From positions 3,906,001-3,970,000 of the forward strand of contig NZ_CP041036.1 in assembly GCF_006385555.1 (NCBI RefSeq): a stretch of DNA of 64,000 nt. The letters are read 5' to 3'. Source of the DNA: Shewanella polaris. Its GTDB lineage: Bacteria > Pseudomonadota > Gammaproteobacteria > Enterobacterales > Shewanellaceae. Positions within the stretch are counted from its first letter, which is position 1. Each line of letters opens with the position of its first letter. Below, one piece after another: positions 10,338 to 19,696 of the stretch. Made by a program: the position numbers and the translations under genes. Below the pieces are notes generated by a model. That model had not been told where the DNA came from and did no database searches. It saw only the letters and a list, made by a program, of their open reading frames with translations.

Positions 10338-10781
10338 ATGCCTCAAGGCACGAAAAAACTTGGCGTACTCGCTATCGCTGGTGTAGATCCTTACCAGGAA
10401 TCAGCTGGTGAAGAGTATATGAATCCCAAGCAACGTGGTCACTTTAAGTTGATCCTCGAAGCATGGCGTAACCAATTGCGTGAAGAAGTCGACCGTACGT
10501 TAACTCACATGCAAGATGAAGCTGCAAATTTTCCTGATCCTGTAGACCGTGCAGCACAAGAAGAAGAATTCAGCTTGGAATTACGTGCACGTGATAGAGA
10601 ACGTAAACTGATCAAAAAGATTGAAAAGACGTTACAACTAATCGAAGAAGATGATTTTGGTTACTGTAATTCATGTGGTGTCGAAATTGGCATTCGTCGT
10701 CTTGAAGCTCGTCCTACTGCCGATCAGTGTATCGACTGTAAGACCCTAGCAGAAATCAAAGAAAAACAAATGGCGGGTTAA
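10338..10781 (+). CDS. dksA: RNA polymerase-binding transcription factor DksA
   Basis: Secondary-channel regulator that works with ppGpp in the stringent response. The 147-residue protein is nearly identical to E. coli DksA as recalled. The coiled-coil tip DPVDRA has the two functional aspartates (Asp67, Asp70). A C4 zinc site is formed by Cys110, Cys113, Cys131 and Cys134, and the C-terminal helix ends KEKQMAG. GGAG lies upstream of the ATG. A promoter is visible about 60 bases upstream and a perfect hairpin terminator directly follows, so it is mostly a monocistronic unit. Confidence 0.98.
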   Translation: MPQGTKKLGVLAIAGVDPYQESAGEEYMNPKQRGHFKLILEAWRNQLREEVDRTLTHMQDEAANFPDPVDRAAQEEEFSLELRARDRERKLIKKIEKTLQLIEEDDFGYCNSCGVEIGIRRLEARPTADQCIDCKTLAEIKEKQMAG

Positions 10782-10790
10782 TCCGTTATC

Positions 10791-10822
10791 AAAAGAGCGA
10801 GATTATCTCGCTCTTTTGTTTT
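10791..10822. terminator. Intrinsic terminator after dksA
   Basis: The arms at 10791-10802 and 10806-10817 are perfectly complementary (12 bp, AAAAGAGCGAGA) with a 3-base loop. The right arm ends in a T-run, so it is a strong terminator separating dksA from gluQ. Confidence 0.9.
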
Positions 10823-10919
10823 CTTTATTTAACCGACTTAACAACATCGTTGTTTTACCACTTTATTTTGTGGTTACAAAAACAATACTGTATTAGTGAC
10901 CCCAAAACATTACCAAACC

Positions 10920-11801
10920 ATGAGTATTACTTCCTACATCGGACGTTTTGCGCCATCCCCATCAGGCCCGCTTCATTTTGGTTCACTCATTGCTGCATTA
11001 GGCAGTTATCTTCGCGCGCACAGTCAGCAAGGCCAATGGTTAGTTCGTATAGAAGACATTGATCCCCCACGTGAAGTTATCGGTGCAAGTGATAATATCC
11101 TTAGAACACTCGATGCCTATGGCTTACATTGGCATGGCACCGTTTTATTTCAACACCAACGACATCAAGCATATCAAAACCAAATTGATGAACTTGTTGC
11201 CAATGACAATGCTTATTACTGCCAATGTAGTCGTAAAATCATTCAAACTAGCGGTGGGGTGTACGATGGGCGTTGCGGTCGGCATCAACCTAGACTGACA
11301 CACGGCGCGATTCGAATTCGTAATCGAGTTAAAACAGATAGTTTTGTTGATCAAATTCAAGGCCATGTGATTGTCGATAAACACTTCGCTGAAGAAGACT
11401 TTATCATTAAACGTAGCGATGGTTTATATGCATATCAACTCGCTGTTGTGCTCGATGATGCCTATCAAGGTATCACTGAAGTTGTCAGAGGTTGTGATTT
11501 ACTTGAATCCAGTTGCCGACAAATAAGCATGTTTTCACAACTGGGATTGGCTCAACCTAGTTGGCTACATTTACCGTTAGCCTGTACCGAAAAAAGCTTT
11601 AAATTATCAAAACAAAATAATGCCCCCGCCATCGATATAATCAAGCCACAGGCGAGTATAAATGCCGCACTAGCCTTCTTGGGTCAGCAAACCGTTGATT
11701 ATGATTCGGTAGAGGTGATGCTTGAACAAGCCATAGAACAATTTAATATAAGCACTATTCCGGCAAAAAAAGAAATTGTCTTATCGGCGAGAAATAGCTA
11801 G
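10920..11801 (+). CDS. gluQ: Glutamyl-queuosine tRNA(Asp) synthetase (GluQ-RS)
   Basis: Paralogue of glutamyl-tRNA synthetase catalytic domain that attaches glutamate to the queuosine base in tRNA-Asp rather than to a tRNA 3' end. The class I signature is HFGS in SGPLHFGSL. The zinc-binding region YCQCS...YDGRCGRH is present, and KLSKQ replaces KMSKS. There is no anticodon-binding domain, and 293 residues is the normal truncated length. The ATG at 10920 (MSITSYIGRFAPSPSG) is preferred over an upstream ATG at 10896. It lies between dksA and pcnB, as in E. coli. The queuosine gene queG is not in its usual place later in this window. Confidence 0.94.
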   Translation: MSITSYIGRFAPSPSGPLHFGSLIAALGSYLRAHSQQGQWLVRIEDIDPPREVIGASDNILRTLDAYGLHWHGTVLFQHQRHQAYQNQIDELVANDNAYYCQCSRKIIQTSGGVYDGRCGRHQPRLTHGAIRIRNRVKTDSFVDQIQGHVIVDKHFAEEDFIIKRSDGLYAYQLAVVLDDAYQGITEVVRGCDLLESSCRQISMFSQLGLAQPSWLHLPLACTEKSFKLSKQNNAPAIDIIKPQASINAALAFLGQQTVDYDSVEVMLEQAIEQFNISTIPAKKEIVLSARNS

Positions 11802-11926
11802 CAATCGTTACCATTCAGTATAAGTTATGGCATTAAACCTTTTTAGCACTACGGCATGTATACTCATTCGATTACATTTAATGTATTATACCCGCCAGAT
11901 TTTTAATCAAATTATTCTAGCATTCC

Positions 11927-11939
11927 GAGGTGTATTATT
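11927..11939 (+). promoter_or_regulatory. Ribosome-binding site and AUU start of pcnB
   Basis: GAGG at 11927-11930 is followed by 6 bases and then ATT at 11937-11939. It is the only well-placed Shine-Dalgarno for the pcnB frame. AUU starts are inefficient and are discriminated against by IF3, so this would keep poly(A) polymerase low, as is known for E. coli pcnB. Confidence 0.75.
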
Positions 11940-13349
11940 TTTCGCCGTATTAGCCAATTCTGCAAACAGCTATTTGAAACCAACAAAGTAGCTCCAGTGC
12001 TTGAAGAGTCCATTCAAGAAGATGGCTTGCGTCTGGATATTATCTCCAGAGATGGCCACTCAGTTTCACGTCGTCAAATTAGTGAAAACGCACTAAAAGT
12101 ACTCTACCGTCTTAATAAATCAGGCTATAAAGCCTATTTAGTGGGTGGTGGTGTCCGCGATATCCTTTTAGGACTTGAACCAAAAGATTTTGACGTCGTC
12201 ACCAACGCTACCCCAGAAGACATAAAGCGATTATTTCGTAACTGTCGTTTAGTTGGACGTCGCTTTAGATTGGCACACATCGTTTTTGGTCGTGACGTCA
12301 TCGAAGTAGCTACCTTCCGCGGTCACCACAGTGAAAGCGACGATAAGGTGTCTAAGTCTAATGCTGAAGGGCGTTTATTACGCGACAACGTTTACGGTGG
12401 GATTGATGAAGATGCGGAACGTCGTGACTTTACCATTAATGCTCTTTACTACGACATTAATGACTATTCTATTCGCAGTTATGGCGGTGGTATAAACGAC
12501 CTCAATGCTCGCACAATTAAGCTCATTGGCGATCCAGAAACTCGCTACCGCGAAGATCCGGTGCGTATGCTCCGAGCCGTTCGTTTTGCCACTAAACTTG
12601 ATATGCAAATCGACGCAGTTACCGCTGACCCCATCAAAGCACTAGCACCATTATTAAGCGATATCCCTGCGGCACGCATGTACGAAGAAGTATTAAAACT
12701 CTTCTTTGCCGGTAAAGCAGAAGCCAATTATCAGATGATGCTACGCTTTGGTTTATTCACGCCCTTGTTTCCACAAGTCGGCGAGCTTATCGAAGAATCA
12801 CCAAAAGGCCATACAGCTAAAATGCTGCAAGCCGTTATGCGCAACACAGATATTCGTGTCAGCGAAGATAAATCAGTCACACCAGCATTCTTTTTCGCGG
12901 CCATATTATGGTACCCAATTAAACAACGCGCCGACGATATCGCCATTGAAAGTGGTCTAACGCATTACGACGCACATGTTGCAGCAATGGGTGATGTACT
13001 TGAACAACAATGCCGGACCATTAGTTTGCCACGCAGATTTAGCACCCCAGCACGAGACATTTGGCAGCTACAACTGCGCTTAGAGCGCAGTCAAGGTACA
13101 CGTGCTTTTAAACTGTTAGAGCACCCTAAATTTAGAGCTGCTTATGATTTACTATTATTACGCGGTGAAGCTGAAGCGGGTAATACCGCCAAGATAGCCG
13201 AGTGGTGGAAAGCGTTTGTTGAAGCCGATGAAACTGACCGCAGCGACATAGCGAAAAGCATCAAAGGCAGTAATACTCGTAACAGAAATGCACCACAGCG
13301 TAAACGACGCCGTAAACCTGTGGCTAAAGCGAAACCAGAAGCTGAGTAA
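11937..13349 (+). CDS. pcnB: Poly(A) polymerase I, probably initiated at AUU
   Basis: Adds 3' poly(A) tails to RNA and so promotes decay. The nucleotidyltransferase core has GGGVRD and the catalytic DFD (Asp84, Asp86 in this numbering). It is followed by the tRNA-nucleotidyltransferase-type RNA-binding region and a basic C-terminal tail (RNAPQRKRRRKP). I place the start at ATT 11937. A good AGG (11928-11930) lies 6 bases upstream. The peptide it begins (IFRRISQFCKQ) lines up with the E. coli PcnB N-terminus, which is known to start at AUU. No ATG, GTG or TTG lies between the upstream stop at 11904 and the GTG at 11997, and that GTG has no ribosome-binding site. Length is 470 residues. folK follows 2 bases after the stop. 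Confidence 0.93.
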   Translation: MFRRISQFCKQLFETNKVAPVLEESIQEDGLRLDIISRDGHSVSRRQISENALKVLYRLNKSGYKAYLVGGGVRDILLGLEPKDFDVVTNATPEDIKRLFRNCRLVGRRFRLAHIVFGRDVIEVATFRGHHSESDDKVSKSNAEGRLLRDNVYGGIDEDAERRDFTINALYYDINDYSIRSYGGGINDLNARTIKLIGDPETRYREDPVRMLRAVRFATKLDMQIDAVTADPIKALAPLLSDIPAARMYEEVLKLFFAGKAEANYQMMLRFGLFTPLFPQVGELIEESPKGHTAKMLQAVMRNTDIRVSEDKSVTPAFFFAAILWYPIKQRADDIAIESGLTHYDAHVAAMGDVLEQQCRTISLPRRFSTPARDIWQLQLRLERSQGTRAFKLLEHPKFRAAYDLLLLRGEAEAGNTAKIAEWWKAFVEADETDRSDIAKSIKGSNTRNRNAPQRKRRRKPVAKAKPEAE

Positions 13350-13351
13350 TA

Positions 13352-13846
13352 ATGCAGGCAACTCAAGTTTATGTGGCTTTGGGGGCTAATTTAGCCAACC
13401 CAACACAACAATTAGATGATGCTGTCGACGCACTTAAAAGATTAGCCTTAGACGGTTCGTTAAGTGTGTCTAGTTACTATCGTTCCAAGCCAATGGGTGA
13501 CGTTGTACAGCCTGATTACGTTAATGCAGTAGCAGGTTTTATAACAAGCTTACAGCCTGTTGAGTTACTTGATGCATTGCAAGCCATTGAGCAGCAACAT
13601 GGTCGGGTTAGACTCGAACACTGGGGTCCACGGACCTTAGATTTAGATTTATTATTGTATGGTCAACAACACATAAATGAACCACGGCTTACAGTGCCTC
13701 ATTACGGCATGAAGCAACGCAGTTTTGTATTAGTGCCATTAGCAGATATTGCTCCAACGCTAACACTGCCTTGCAACACCAGTCTTGAAAGCCTTATTAG
13801 TGTAGCAATGCGCGATGAATTGCAAAAACTTATCGATTTAAGTTGA
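13352..13846 (+). CDS. folK: 6-hydroxymethyl-7,8-dihydropterin pyrophosphokinase
   Basis: Transfers pyrophosphate from ATP to hydroxymethyl-dihydropterin in folate synthesis. The 164-residue protein has the HPPK signature GPRTLDLDLLLYG, with the metal-binding aspartates near residues 95-97, and the N-terminal YVALGANL strand. The stop of pcnB and this ATG are 2 bases apart, so translation is probably coupled. panB and panC follow, completing a small vitamin/cofactor cluster conserved with E. coli. Confidence 0.96.
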   Translation: MQATQVYVALGANLANPTQQLDDAVDALKRLALDGSLSVSSYYRSKPMGDVVQPDYVNAVAGFITSLQPVELLDALQAIEQQHGRVRLEHWGPRTLDLDLLLYGQQHINEPRLTVPHYGMKQRSFVLVPLADIAPTLTLPCNTSLESLISVAMRDELQKLIDLS

Positions 13847-13908
13847 TCTTAACAGACAGAACATTAAGCTCAACTTTTAGTATTTCAATATTGTTTTAAG
13901 AGTCTACT

Positions 13909-14703
13909 ATGTCAAAAGTCACCGGTTCGACCCTAATCAAGTTCAAACAAGAAGCTAAAAAGTTCACCGCATTAACGGCCTATGATGCCAGTTTTGCCAG
14001 CGCATTTGACAGCGAAGGTGTTGATGTACTTTTAGTTGGCGATTCTCTGGGTATGGTACTGCAAGGCCATGACGATACCTTACCAGTAACCATTGCCGAT
14101 ATTGCCTACCACACAGCTTGTGTTAAACGCGGTGTTGCGCGTGCATTACTTATCGCAGACATGCCATTTATGAGTTATAGCACCCCTGAGCAAACCATGA
14201 CAAACGCTGCAACACTCATGCAAGCGGGTGCCAGTATGGTTAAATTAGAAGGGGGACATTGGTTACTTGAAAGCGTAAAAATGTTAACTGAACGCGGCAT
14301 ACCGGTATGTGCGCACTTGGGGTTAACCCCACAATCAGTCAACGTATTTGGCGGATTTAAAGTACAAGGCCGCGATGCCGACAACGCTCAACGTATACTA
14401 GATGAAGCTAAAGCATTACAAGCCGCTGGTGCGCAATTATTAGTGGTTGAATGTATTCCTGCTCCACTTGCTAAAGCCATCACTGAAGCATTAACGATCC
14501 CGGTTATTGGTATTGGTGCAGGTGCCGACACTGATGGACAAATTCTGGTAATGCATGATGTTTTAGGGATTTCCAGTGGTTATATTCCGCGTTTTTCTAA
14601 AAACTATCTCAAGCAAACTGGTGAAATCCGTTCTGCGATCAGAGCCTACATTGATGAAGTTGCAAACGGAACTTTCCCTGCTGAAGAACATACATTTAAT
14701 TAA
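13909..14703 (+). CDS. panB: 3-methyl-2-oxobutanoate hydroxymethyltransferase (ketopantoate synthesis)
   Basis: First committed enzyme of pantothenate synthesis, using methylene-tetrahydrofolate. A full-length 264-residue TIM-barrel protein with typical blocks: LTAYDASFA at the N-terminus, [11 protein letters not shown] with a metal-binding Asp, VKLEGG, and [11 protein letters not shown] near the C-terminus. It is 62 bases downstream of folK and 62 upstream of panC, so a folK-panB-panC operon is likely. panD, needed for beta-alanine, is not in the window. Confidence 0.97.
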   Translation: MSKVTGSTLIKFKQEAKKFTALTAYDASFASAFDSEGVDVLLVGDSLGMVLQGHDDTLPVTIADIAYHTACVKRGVARALLIADMPFMSYSTPEQTMTNAATLMQAGASMVKLEGGHWLLESVKMLTERGIPVCAHLGLTPQSVNVFGGFKVQGRDADNAQRILDEAKALQAAGAQLLVVECIPAPLAKAITEALTIPVIGIGAGADTDGQILVMHDVLGISSGYIPRFSKNYLKQTGEIRSAIRAYIDEVANGTFPAEEHTFN

Positions 14704-14765
14704 TCATTAACTTTGAATGTACATCAAATAACGACGTTGTTTTATTATTAAGGCTCCAACAGAAA

Positions 14766-15620
14766 ATGATTACCACCACTGCTATTTCAACCATTCGCGA
14801 ACATGTTAATGCTTGGCGTCGTAACGGCGAAACAGTTGCCTTTGTACCAACAATGGGCAACTTACATCAAGGTCACATTGCATTAGTGAATGAAGCCCAA
14901 AAGCATGCAGATCATGTGGTTGTATCTATTTTTGTTAACCCACTGCAATTTAGTGCCAACGAAGACTTAGACGGTTACCCACGGTCACTCGCACAAGATA
15001 GCGACAAGTTGATGGCTGCCGGAACAGCAATACTGTTCACTCCGACACCAGAGATGATTTACCCTAAAGGTTTAGCACAACAAACATTTGTTGAAGTACC
15101 TGATATTGGCAATGAATTATGTGGTGCCAGCCGCCCAGGTCATTTTCGTGGTGTGGCAACTATTGTCACCAAACTGTTTAATATTGTTCAGCCTGATATC
15201 GCTTTATTCGGCCGTAAAGACTTTCAACAATTGATGATCATCAAAACCATGGTTGAAGATTTATCGATGCCAATTAAAGTCATTGGTGTTGAGACTATTC
15301 GTGAACAATCTGGTCTGGCAATGAGTTCACGTAACGGCTATTTAACCGCAGATGAAAAACACTCTGCTGCGACATTAAAACAGGCTCTAGATATTATTAT
15401 TAGCGCTATTCAACACGGTGAAGCAATACAAGACGCTATCTTAAAAGCCGAAAAACAGCTGGTTAATGCTGGCTTTACCCCAGATTATCTTGAAGTGAGA
15501 AATGCCAATACATTACGTCAAATCACCGCCACAGACAGCGAACTCGTTGTTATTGCCGCCGCGTATCTAGGCAAGGCTCGTTTAATCGATAATGTGTCAT
15601 TTAAACGTCACTTGAGTTAA
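14766..15620 (+). CDS. panC: Pantothenate synthetase
   Basis: Condenses pantoate with beta-alanine using ATP. 284 residues. It shows [10 protein letters not shown] with the HIGH-like histidines, NPLQF for pantoate binding, GRKDFQQ, and MSSRNGYL as the KMSKS-equivalent loop. It follows panB in the same orientation. No clear terminator is visible directly after it. Confidence 0.97.
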   Translation: MITTTAISTIREHVNAWRRNGETVAFVPTMGNLHQGHIALVNEAQKHADHVVVSIFVNPLQFSANEDLDGYPRSLAQDSDKLMAAGTAILFTPTPEMIYPKGLAQQTFVEVPDIGNELCGASRPGHFRGVATIVTKLFNIVQPDIALFGRKDFQQLMIIKTMVEDLSMPIKVIGVETIREQSGLAMSSRNGYLTADEKHSAATLKQALDIIISAIQHGEAIQDAILKAEKQLVNAGFTPDYLEVRNANTLRQITATDSELVVIAAAYLGKARLIDNVSFKRHLS

Positions 15621-15912
15621 TACCCACTTAACACAGCAATTTTTATCAGCTTAAGTCGATAAATAATAAACAAAGATTTGGTTATTATTTTAAATTCCTA
15701 TTGCCAAAAAACTGGCTTTATCGATAAAATTGCGTCATATTTAACCAATAATATCACTAGCATAATATCATTGTTGCCATAACCAATTGTTGGCATAGCC
15801 AACTAAACAGAAGAATGAGTTGTTAGGTTTTAGGGATGTTCGACAGGGGTTAATATTCAAAACCTAACCAACTGATATCGAAAATAGTGATAACAAAAGG
15901 ATGTGTGGCCGT
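15621..15912. other. Intergenic region with two inverted repeats upstream of an unknown gene
   Basis: No open reading frame with support is seen. A perfect 6-bp palindromic hairpin GTTGGC-ATA-GCCAAC lies at 15789-15803. A second, longer inverted repeat pairs 15819-15831 with 15859-15872 (GTTGTTAGGTTTT against AAAACCTAACCAAC, one bulge) and ends 40 bases before the next gene. Both could lie in its leader. Confidence 0.5.
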
Positions 15913-16431
15913 ATGGCAAAAAGACTATTATTGATGGTACTGACCATGAGCGCTTTTACTGCTCAAGCCAATACTATTTACAAATGCATGATGGATGAAA
16001 AAGTCGTTTTCAGCCAAACTTTTTGTCCGCAAGAATATAGCCAACATAAAATTGAATACCAATTAGGTATTACCACCGAAATCGACTCTGACAAGCGCGA
16101 ACTCAAAGAAGATCCATTAACAGCATTGCTTAATAACCAAACTCTTTCGAAACAGAAATTGTTGAAATTGCTTGATGGCGAAATTTATCGCTTAAAGCAA
16201 GAAAACAGCTATTTTGAAATATTACGCGCCAGTGAACTGCAAAAGCTCGATCGTAAACGTTACTGGCAGACCAAGCCCAAAGACGATCCCAGTTATGCTT
16301 TAGAGCTACAACAGGTGACCAAACGCTTTGATGATCTAAATAAACATAATACAGATTTCATCAGCATATTAGAGCAGCAGAGAACAAAGATCGCTACCGA
16401 AACGCCACCCGATAACGATATAAATAATTAG
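15913..16431 (+). CDS. Small exported hypothetical protein with DUF4124-like N-terminus
   Basis: I do not recognise the family firmly. From the ATG at 15913 (MAKRLLLMVLTM) the protein has a cleavable signal peptide ending at AQA. A short region follows with two cysteines (IYKCMMDEKVVFSQTFCP) that resembles the DUF4124 pattern of a small disulfide-bearing beta domain. The rest is a charged, helical stretch rich in Lys, Glu and Gln, probably a coiled coil. The ATG at 15901 is also in frame, but it sits on top of the AAGGA purine run (15897-15901), whereas 15913 lies 11 bases beyond it. It is probably periplasmic. It stands alone between panC and yheV, with an inverted repeat in its leader. Confidence 0.65.
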   Translation: MAKRLLLMVLTMSAFTAQANTIYKCMMDEKVVFSQTFCPQEYSQHKIEYQLGITTEIDSDKRELKEDPLTALLNNQTLSKQKLLKLLDGEIYRLKQENSYFEILRASELQKLDRKRYWQTKPKDDPSYALELQQVTKRFDDLNKHNTDFISILEQQRTKIATETPPDNDINN

Positions 16432-16442
16432 CCTCACTCACC

Positions 16443-16458
16443 ATACCTGCTGAGGTAT
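16443..16458. terminator. Weak hairpin between convergent genes
   Basis: ATACCT and AGGTAT form a 6-bp stem around a 4-base loop, followed by ATTT. It lies between the convergent hypothetical gene and yheV. It is short and AT-rich, so it is only a possible terminator. Confidence 0.35.
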
Positions 16459-16476
16459 ATTTCAGTTAAATATGTT

Positions 16477-16674
16477 TTAGTCTGGTTTAAATACCCCAAT
16501 CATACTGCCACTGGTCTTTTGAGGCGCTTTAATATCAGTTTGCTGCTCACGATAATCACATTCAGTGCATTCAACAGTTTCAATACCATTTTCTTTAAAC
16601 AATAAAATACTGTCTTTAGCACCGCATTTAGGGCATTTAGCGCCGGCGACAAAACGCTTTTTAATTTTGGTCAT
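16477..16674 (-). CDS. yheV: YheV family zinc-ribbon protein
   Basis: A 65-residue protein of the YheV/TIGR02443 family with unknown function. It has two CxxC pairs (Cys14/Cys17 and Cys36/Cys39), expected to bind zinc, and the conserved C-terminal segment SGSMIGVFKPD. It is divergent from yheS, as in the E. coli kefB-yheV / yheS region. Confidence 0.9.
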   Translation of the reverse strand: MTKIKKRFVAGAKCPKCGAKDSILLFKENGIETVECTECDYREQQTDIKAPQKTSGSMIGVFKPD

Positions 16675-16850
16675 GACTTACTCGACTTAGTGGTTACTGA
16701 CTGAGATGTTTACTCAAGGAGGTATTTATCTACTTTATGTGCCTATTTTGCCATGATTAGCCCACATGAGTCCCGTGATTGTGGGAAATAAATCGTATAT
16801 GCGATATTATCTGCACCATTATTCTATTCTCAAATATCAAGTTGTAATTA

Positions 16851-18761
16851 ATGATCAACATTAGCCAAGCTCAGTTAATTCGCGGCAGTAAAACCTTACT
16901 CGATGAAACCTCACTGACGATTTATCCCGGACATAAGGTTGGCCTTGTTGGGGCCAATGGTACCGGTAAATCATCACTGCTTGCCTTGATTTTGGGTCAT
17001 TTGCATCTTGATAAAGGTGAATTCAGCTTCCCTGCAGGTTGGCAAGTTGCCTCAGTAGCTCAAGAAACACCAGCGTTAGATGTCTCCGCATTAGAATACG
17101 TTATTGATGGCGATATTGAATACCGTCAACTTGAAGCCGAGTTAGACAAAGCTCAAACCGATAATAACGGTAATGCCATTGCACTTATTCATGGCAAAAT
17201 TGATGCTATTGGCGGTTATGCCATTCACGCTCGAGCAGGCGCGTTATTAGCCGGCCTAGGGTTTAAGGATGTAGACCAACGCAATCCAGTCAAAAGCTTC
17301 TCTGGGGGCTGGCGAATGCGCCTCAACTTAGCCCAAGCCTTGTTATGCCGCTCCGATCTATTGTTACTCGATGAGCCAACCAACCACTTAGACTTAGATA
17401 CTATGTATTGGCTAGAAGGTTGGATAAAATCTTATCAAGGTACGCTTATTTTAATTAGTCACGATCGTGACTTTATTGATGGCATTGTCGGTGAAATTGT
17501 TCATGTCGAAAATCACAAATTAAATTATTACAAAGGCAATTACTCTTCTTTTGAACGTGTGCGTGCAGAACGTATGGCACAACAACAAGTGGCCTTTGAG
17601 CGTCAACAGAAAGAACGTTCACATATGCAGTCATTTGTTGACCGATTTCGCTATAAAGCCAGTAAAGCTAAACAAGCACAAAGCCGCTTAAAAGCCCTCG
17701 AACGCATGGCTGAGTTATTGCCATCACAAGTAGACAATCCATTTCAAATGGCCTTTAGGAAACCTGAAGCCTTACCAAATCCACTAATAGTGATGGAAAA
17801 TGTCTCTATTGGTTATGAAGATAAAATCATCCTCAAGCAAGTTGAGTTAAATCTGGTTCCAGGCGCGCGAATCGGTCTATTGGGCAGAAACGGTGCGGGT
17901 AAATCGACACTTATTAAACTGTTATCAGGTCAATTACAGGCCAAAACGGGTAAATACCAACCTAACCCAGGGTTAAACATTGGTTATTTTGCTCAGCATC
18001 AAGTTGAATTTTTAAGTCTTGATGATACCCCAATGCAACACTTGGTCAGACTTGCGCCGCCTAATGCTAGCGAGCAAGAATTACGTAGCTTTTTAGGTGG
18101 ATTTGGCTTTAATGGTGATATGGCTTTGTCGCCCGTACGACCTTTTTCTGGCGGCGAAAAAGCCCGCCTAGTATTAGCATTAGTCGTTTGGCAGCGCCCT
18201 AACCTATTGTTACTCGATGAACCCACCAACCATTTAGATTTAGAAATGCGCCACGCGCTCACTATGGCATTGCAAAGCTTTGAAGGCGCAATGGTTATTG
18301 TGTCCCATGACCGTCACTTATTACGCTTAAGTTGTAGTGACTATTACTTAGTAGATCAAGGCGCTGTGACACCTTTTGACGGCGACTTAGATGATTATCA
18401 TCAATGGTTGCTAGATGCCGCAAAATTGGCCCAAGCCAACAATAAAACGGATACAGCCACCAGCGGTAACACGGTTGATAAAAAGCAGCAAAAAAGAATG
18501 GCCGCTGAACTACGCCAACAAGTTTCACCTCTGAAAAAACAACAAATAAAGTTAGAGACCCAACAACAGAAAATTAGTAAAAGATTAGCAGAATTAGAAA
18601 TTGAATTAGCCGATGGCAGCTTATACGAAGCAGAAAACAAGGCTAAAATGACTAATGTTCTCAACGAACGCACCACGCTGACGCAAAGCATGGATGAAAG
18701 CGAAATGAATTGGTTAGAGATTCAAGAGCAGATTGAAGTTATTGAACAAGATTTTCAATAA
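16851..18761 (+). CDS. yheS: ABC-F family ATPase YheS
   Basis: Soluble ABC-F protein with two nucleotide-binding domains and no membrane part. Family members act on ribosomes. NBD1 has GANGTGKSSL, SGGWRMR and DEPTNHLDLD. NBD2 has GRNGAGKSTL, SGGEKARL and DEPTNHLDLE. An arm/linker with basic helices lies between them (about 235-310), and a Gln/Lys-rich coiled-coil C-terminal extension runs from about 540 to 636. The YheS assignment rather than Uup rests on the neighbours yheV, yheT, yheU and prkB. Confidence 0.93.
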   Translation: MINISQAQLIRGSKTLLDETSLTIYPGHKVGLVGANGTGKSSLLALILGHLHLDKGEFSFPAGWQVASVAQETPALDVSALEYVIDGDIEYRQLEAELDKAQTDNNGNAIALIHGKIDAIGGYAIHARAGALLAGLGFKDVDQRNPVKSFSGGWRMRLNLAQALLCRSDLLLLDEPTNHLDLDTMYWLEGWIKSYQGTLILISHDRDFIDGIVGEIVHVENHKLNYYKGNYSSFERVRAERMAQQQVAFERQQKERSHMQSFVDRFRYKASKAKQAQSRLKALERMAELLPSQVDNPFQMAFRKPEALPNPLIVMENVSIGYEDKIILKQVELNLVPGARIGLLGRNGAGKSTLIKLLSGQLQAKTGKYQPNPGLNIGYFAQHQVEFLSLDDTPMQHLVRLAPPNASEQELRSFLGGFGFNGDMALSPVRPFSGGEKARLVLALVVWQRPNLLLLDEPTNHLDLEMRHALTMALQSFEGAMVIVSHDRHLLRLSCSDYYLVDQGAVTPFDGDLDDYHQWLLDAAKLAQANNKTDTATSGNTVDKKQQKRMAAELRQQVSPLKKQQIKLETQQQKISKRLAELEIELADGSLYEAENKAKMTNVLNERTTLTQSMDESEMNWLEIQEQIEVIEQDFQ

Positions 18762-18855
18762 ACAATTGATTCATATTAACTTAGTATTAATTGAGTATTG
18801 ATTTATTATCATATTTAGTGTCTATTAATCACATCGATACAGAAAAGGAAATGGC

Positions 18856-19338
18856 ATGTCGCAGTCTATTCATCACCAAATGTTTAGTCACACAATTTGG
18901 CGTCATTGCGAGCAAAATTATTCAGTTAATCCTGAGTTTTACATACACTTACAAGACAGTTACCAAGTAAATATTAACATTTTATTATTAGCCCAATACC
19001 TTGATCAACAACATTACGTTTTGACGCAGCAGCACTGGGAAACATTAACCAGTGTAGTGGATAAATGGGAAGCGAATGTGTTACAACCTTATCGACGATT
19101 ACGTCGGATCACTAAGGTTTACTTGGCCAGCGACGAGTATCAGAATATGCTAGATGTTGAGTTAATTATGGAACGCAAATCTCAAAATATGTTGTTGCAG
19201 AAGTTAAATTTACTGGATGGAGAAACGGTTAATTCCGATGATTCTGGATCTAGCAATATACAACATTATCTAAGCTTATTTGGTTTAGATGAAACCATTA
19301 TGCTTGAGTTAATTCCGCAAGGTGTCATTCGTTCTTAA
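18856..19338 (+). CDS. TIGR02444 family protein of unknown function
   Basis: A 160-residue, probably cytoplasmic, mainly helical protein. It resembles the TIGR02444/DUF2390 family found beside yheS in many gammaproteobacteria. The recognisable start is the segment MFSHTIWRHCEQNY followed by NINILLLAQYLD. No catalytic motif is visible. It follows yheS by 94 bases on the same strand, so the two may be co-expressed. Function is unknown. Confidence 0.75.
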   Translation: MSQSIHHQMFSHTIWRHCEQNYSVNPEFYIHLQDSYQVNINILLLAQYLDQQHYVLTQQHWETLTSVVDKWEANVLQPYRRLRRITKVYLASDEYQNMLDVELIMERKSQNMLLQKLNLLDGETVNSDDSGSSNIQHYLSLFGLDETIMLELIPQGVIRS

Positions 19339-19539
19339 TACACAATCACTTATTATATAACTTGCGCACAGACAATTTTACTATCACACCCATAACGGCA
19401 TTTTAAGACGATAAAAATGGCTATCATGTCATGATGGTTAATCTATAACGTAAATTAACCGTTCGTTATGGCAAAACATAGCGGACAAAGGCAATAAAGA
19501 AAAGAGTTGGCTCCCGCTCACAAGCACTAACTGGATGAC

Positions 19540-19640
19540 AGAGAAATAGCGCCACGACAAAGCCGGTGCCTTGTAGCTCATGTTTAAGTAATGACCAAAA
19601 AATCGCTGCAAAAAAAACCTTGAAAGATCAGCTGGCCCTA
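19540..19640 (-). mobile_element. Decayed MITE fragment
   Basis: Read on the minus strand from 19640, it runs AGGGCCAGCTGATCTTTC, then pairs with the MITE at 60567 through the TTTTGCAGCGA..TTGGTCATT block. After an 11-base gap a GCCTTGTA/ACAAAG block matches about 23 further bases. The CTAG end is lost and no second terminal repeat is visible, so this is one end of an old copy. Confidence 0.6.
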
Positions 19641-19696
19641 TTCATTGCCAAAATCAGTCTATCGCTCGCTAATACCGATACATCCTCCTCAGTATC

